Of a stretch of 64,000 nt of DNA, positions 63,637 through 64,000 are shown piece after piece. The stretch's first letter is position 1; each line of letters opens with the position of its first letter. A program made the translations under genes and the position numbers. The stretch spans positions 62,001 through 126,000 of the forward strand of contig NZ_MKIM01000028.1 of the NCBI RefSeq assembly GCF_001939045.1, given 5' to 3'. The notes under the pieces were generated by a model. It had not been told where the DNA came from and ran no database searches. It was given only the letters and a program-made list of their open reading frames with translations. This stretch comes from Rhizobium oryziradicis. GTDB lineage: Bacteria > Pseudomonadota > Alphaproteobacteria > Rhizobiales > Rhizobiaceae.

Positions 63637-64000
63637 ATGTCCAACGGCATCACCGAAAGTTTGACGATCTCCAGTCAGCCAAGTGTGGATGAAATTTCAA
63701 AGCTGCTATCATTGGGCTTCAAGGCGTTGATCAACCTGCGGCCGGACTTTGAAGAGGGGGCACCCGGCAATCATGCTGAGCGCGATGCGGCAACCGCTGC
63801 CGGGTTGGCCTACCATTTCATTCCTGTGACCATGAGCAGCATCACCGAGGCCGATGTGGAGGCGTTTCGGGCTGCCACGTCCGGTCCTGAGCCTGTCTTT
63901 GCCCATTGCCGCTCCGGCACGCGTGCCTTGATCTTGCATGTTCTGGCTCAGGTGCTTGATGGCAACATGCGGGCTGATGAGGTTTTGGCGTTTGGCGAGC
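63637..64000 (+). CDS. DUF442 / TIGR01244 family rhodanese-like phosphatase domain protein (runs off the window)
   Basis: About 121 N-terminal residues are visible. It starts MSNGITESLTISSQPSVDEI, and has LINLRPDFEEGAPGN and the Cys loop FAHCRSGTRA, a CX4R rhodanese-like active site. The same domain is fused to a metallo-beta-lactamase (persulfide dioxygenase) in Blh proteins of the bigR operon; whether this gene is stand-alone or fused lies beyond the edge. GAGGA sits 8 nt before the ATG. Probable role in sulfide or persulfide handling, by family. Confidence 0.87.
   Translation, partial: MSNGITESLTISSQPSVDEISKLLSLGFKALINLRPDFEEGAPGNHAERDAATAAGLAYHFIPVTMSSITEADVEAFRAATSGPEPVFAHCRSGTRALILHVLAQVLDGNMRADEVLAFGE

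Noticed and set aside
1..64000. tRNA, rRNA, CRISPR, insertion sequences, prophage or defence genes
   Set aside because: I looked for cloverleaf-like segments in gaps, regular spacer arrays, transposase/integrase motifs and known defence domains and saw none. The gaps are mostly under 400 bp and explained by promoters and terminators.

Overview
The window looks like a chromosomal segment of an alphaproteobacterium of the order Rhizobiales, family Rhizobiaceae (Agrobacterium/Allorhizobium/Rhizobium type). This rests on the mix of core clusters: rpsF-rpsR-DUF2232-rplI-dnaB, alr, radA-cvpA-purF, fabD-fabG-acpP-fabF-mltG-yicC-gmk, lptF-lptG-lptD-surA-pdxA-rsmA, and uvrC-pgsA-moaD-moaE. A secreted family-28 polygalacturonase adds a plant-associated trait; Agrobacterium vitis is one rhizobial lineage known to make such an enzyme. 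I see no rRNA or tRNA gene, transposase, integrase or CRISPR array. Nearly all of the sequence is intact coding DNA with tight spacing.

Layout. 0-8 kb: 5' part of cysS, the polygalacturonase, a complete dTDP-L-rhamnose operon (rfbC-rfbB-rfbD-rfbA), and ugd convergent to it, so a cell-surface sugar-nucleotide block. 8-14 kb: radA, cvpA, purF and an SDR gene on the + strand, then alr on the - strand. 14-17 kb: an AraC regulator and a polar amino acid importer that lacks a local ATPase gene. 17-25 kb: dnaB, a complete iron-siderophore type ABC importer on the + strand, then rplI, a DUF2232 membrane protein, rpsR and rpsF. 25-27 kb: a protein with eight glycine-aspartate calcium-binding-like turns spaced about 19 residues apart, and a Tas-like aldo/keto reductase. 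27-34 kb: fatty-acid synthesis genes followed by mltG, yicC and gmk. 34-42.6 kb: a - strand lipopolysaccharide export and outer-membrane biogenesis run with a PAP2 phosphatase upstream. 42.8-50.3 kb: pepA, holC, a lipoprotein polysaccharide deacetylase, a chemoreceptor and an ABC-F ATPase. 50.4-64 kb: a GST, ndk, a CGNR-type regulator with a lipoprotein gene, an orphan LivH-like permease, moaE/moaD/pgsA/uvrC/SDR, an outer-membrane beta-barrel protein, another GST, rlmJ, a molybdopterin oxidoreductase with a NudK-like hydrolase, and the start of a DUF442 sulfur-metabolism-type gene.

Themes. Much of the window serves the cell envelope: rhamnose and UDP-glucuronate supply, LPS transport, fatty acids, phospholipid synthesis, MltG, alanine racemase, and a porin-like protein. 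Convergent gene pairs are usually separated by clear stem-loop terminators, several of them bidirectional in form.

No classical defence or mobile system is visible. The more unusual signals are non-coding: a 17-bp-arm perfect palindrome carrying TATAAT in both directions between a CGNR regulator and an orphan permease; a 12-bp-arm AT-rich operator before the DUF442 gene; a two-hairpin interspersed repeat at 14.7 kb; a 113-nt imperfect palindrome after the outer-membrane protein gene; a terminator-like hairpin with no known gene in an AT-rich 0.67-kb gap at 48.3 kb; and short tandem repeats before rfbC, the PAP2 gene and the outer-membrane protein gene. The gene order and strands around alr also suggest a local inversion of radA-cvpA-purF-SDR compared with the co-directional order I expect in relatives.
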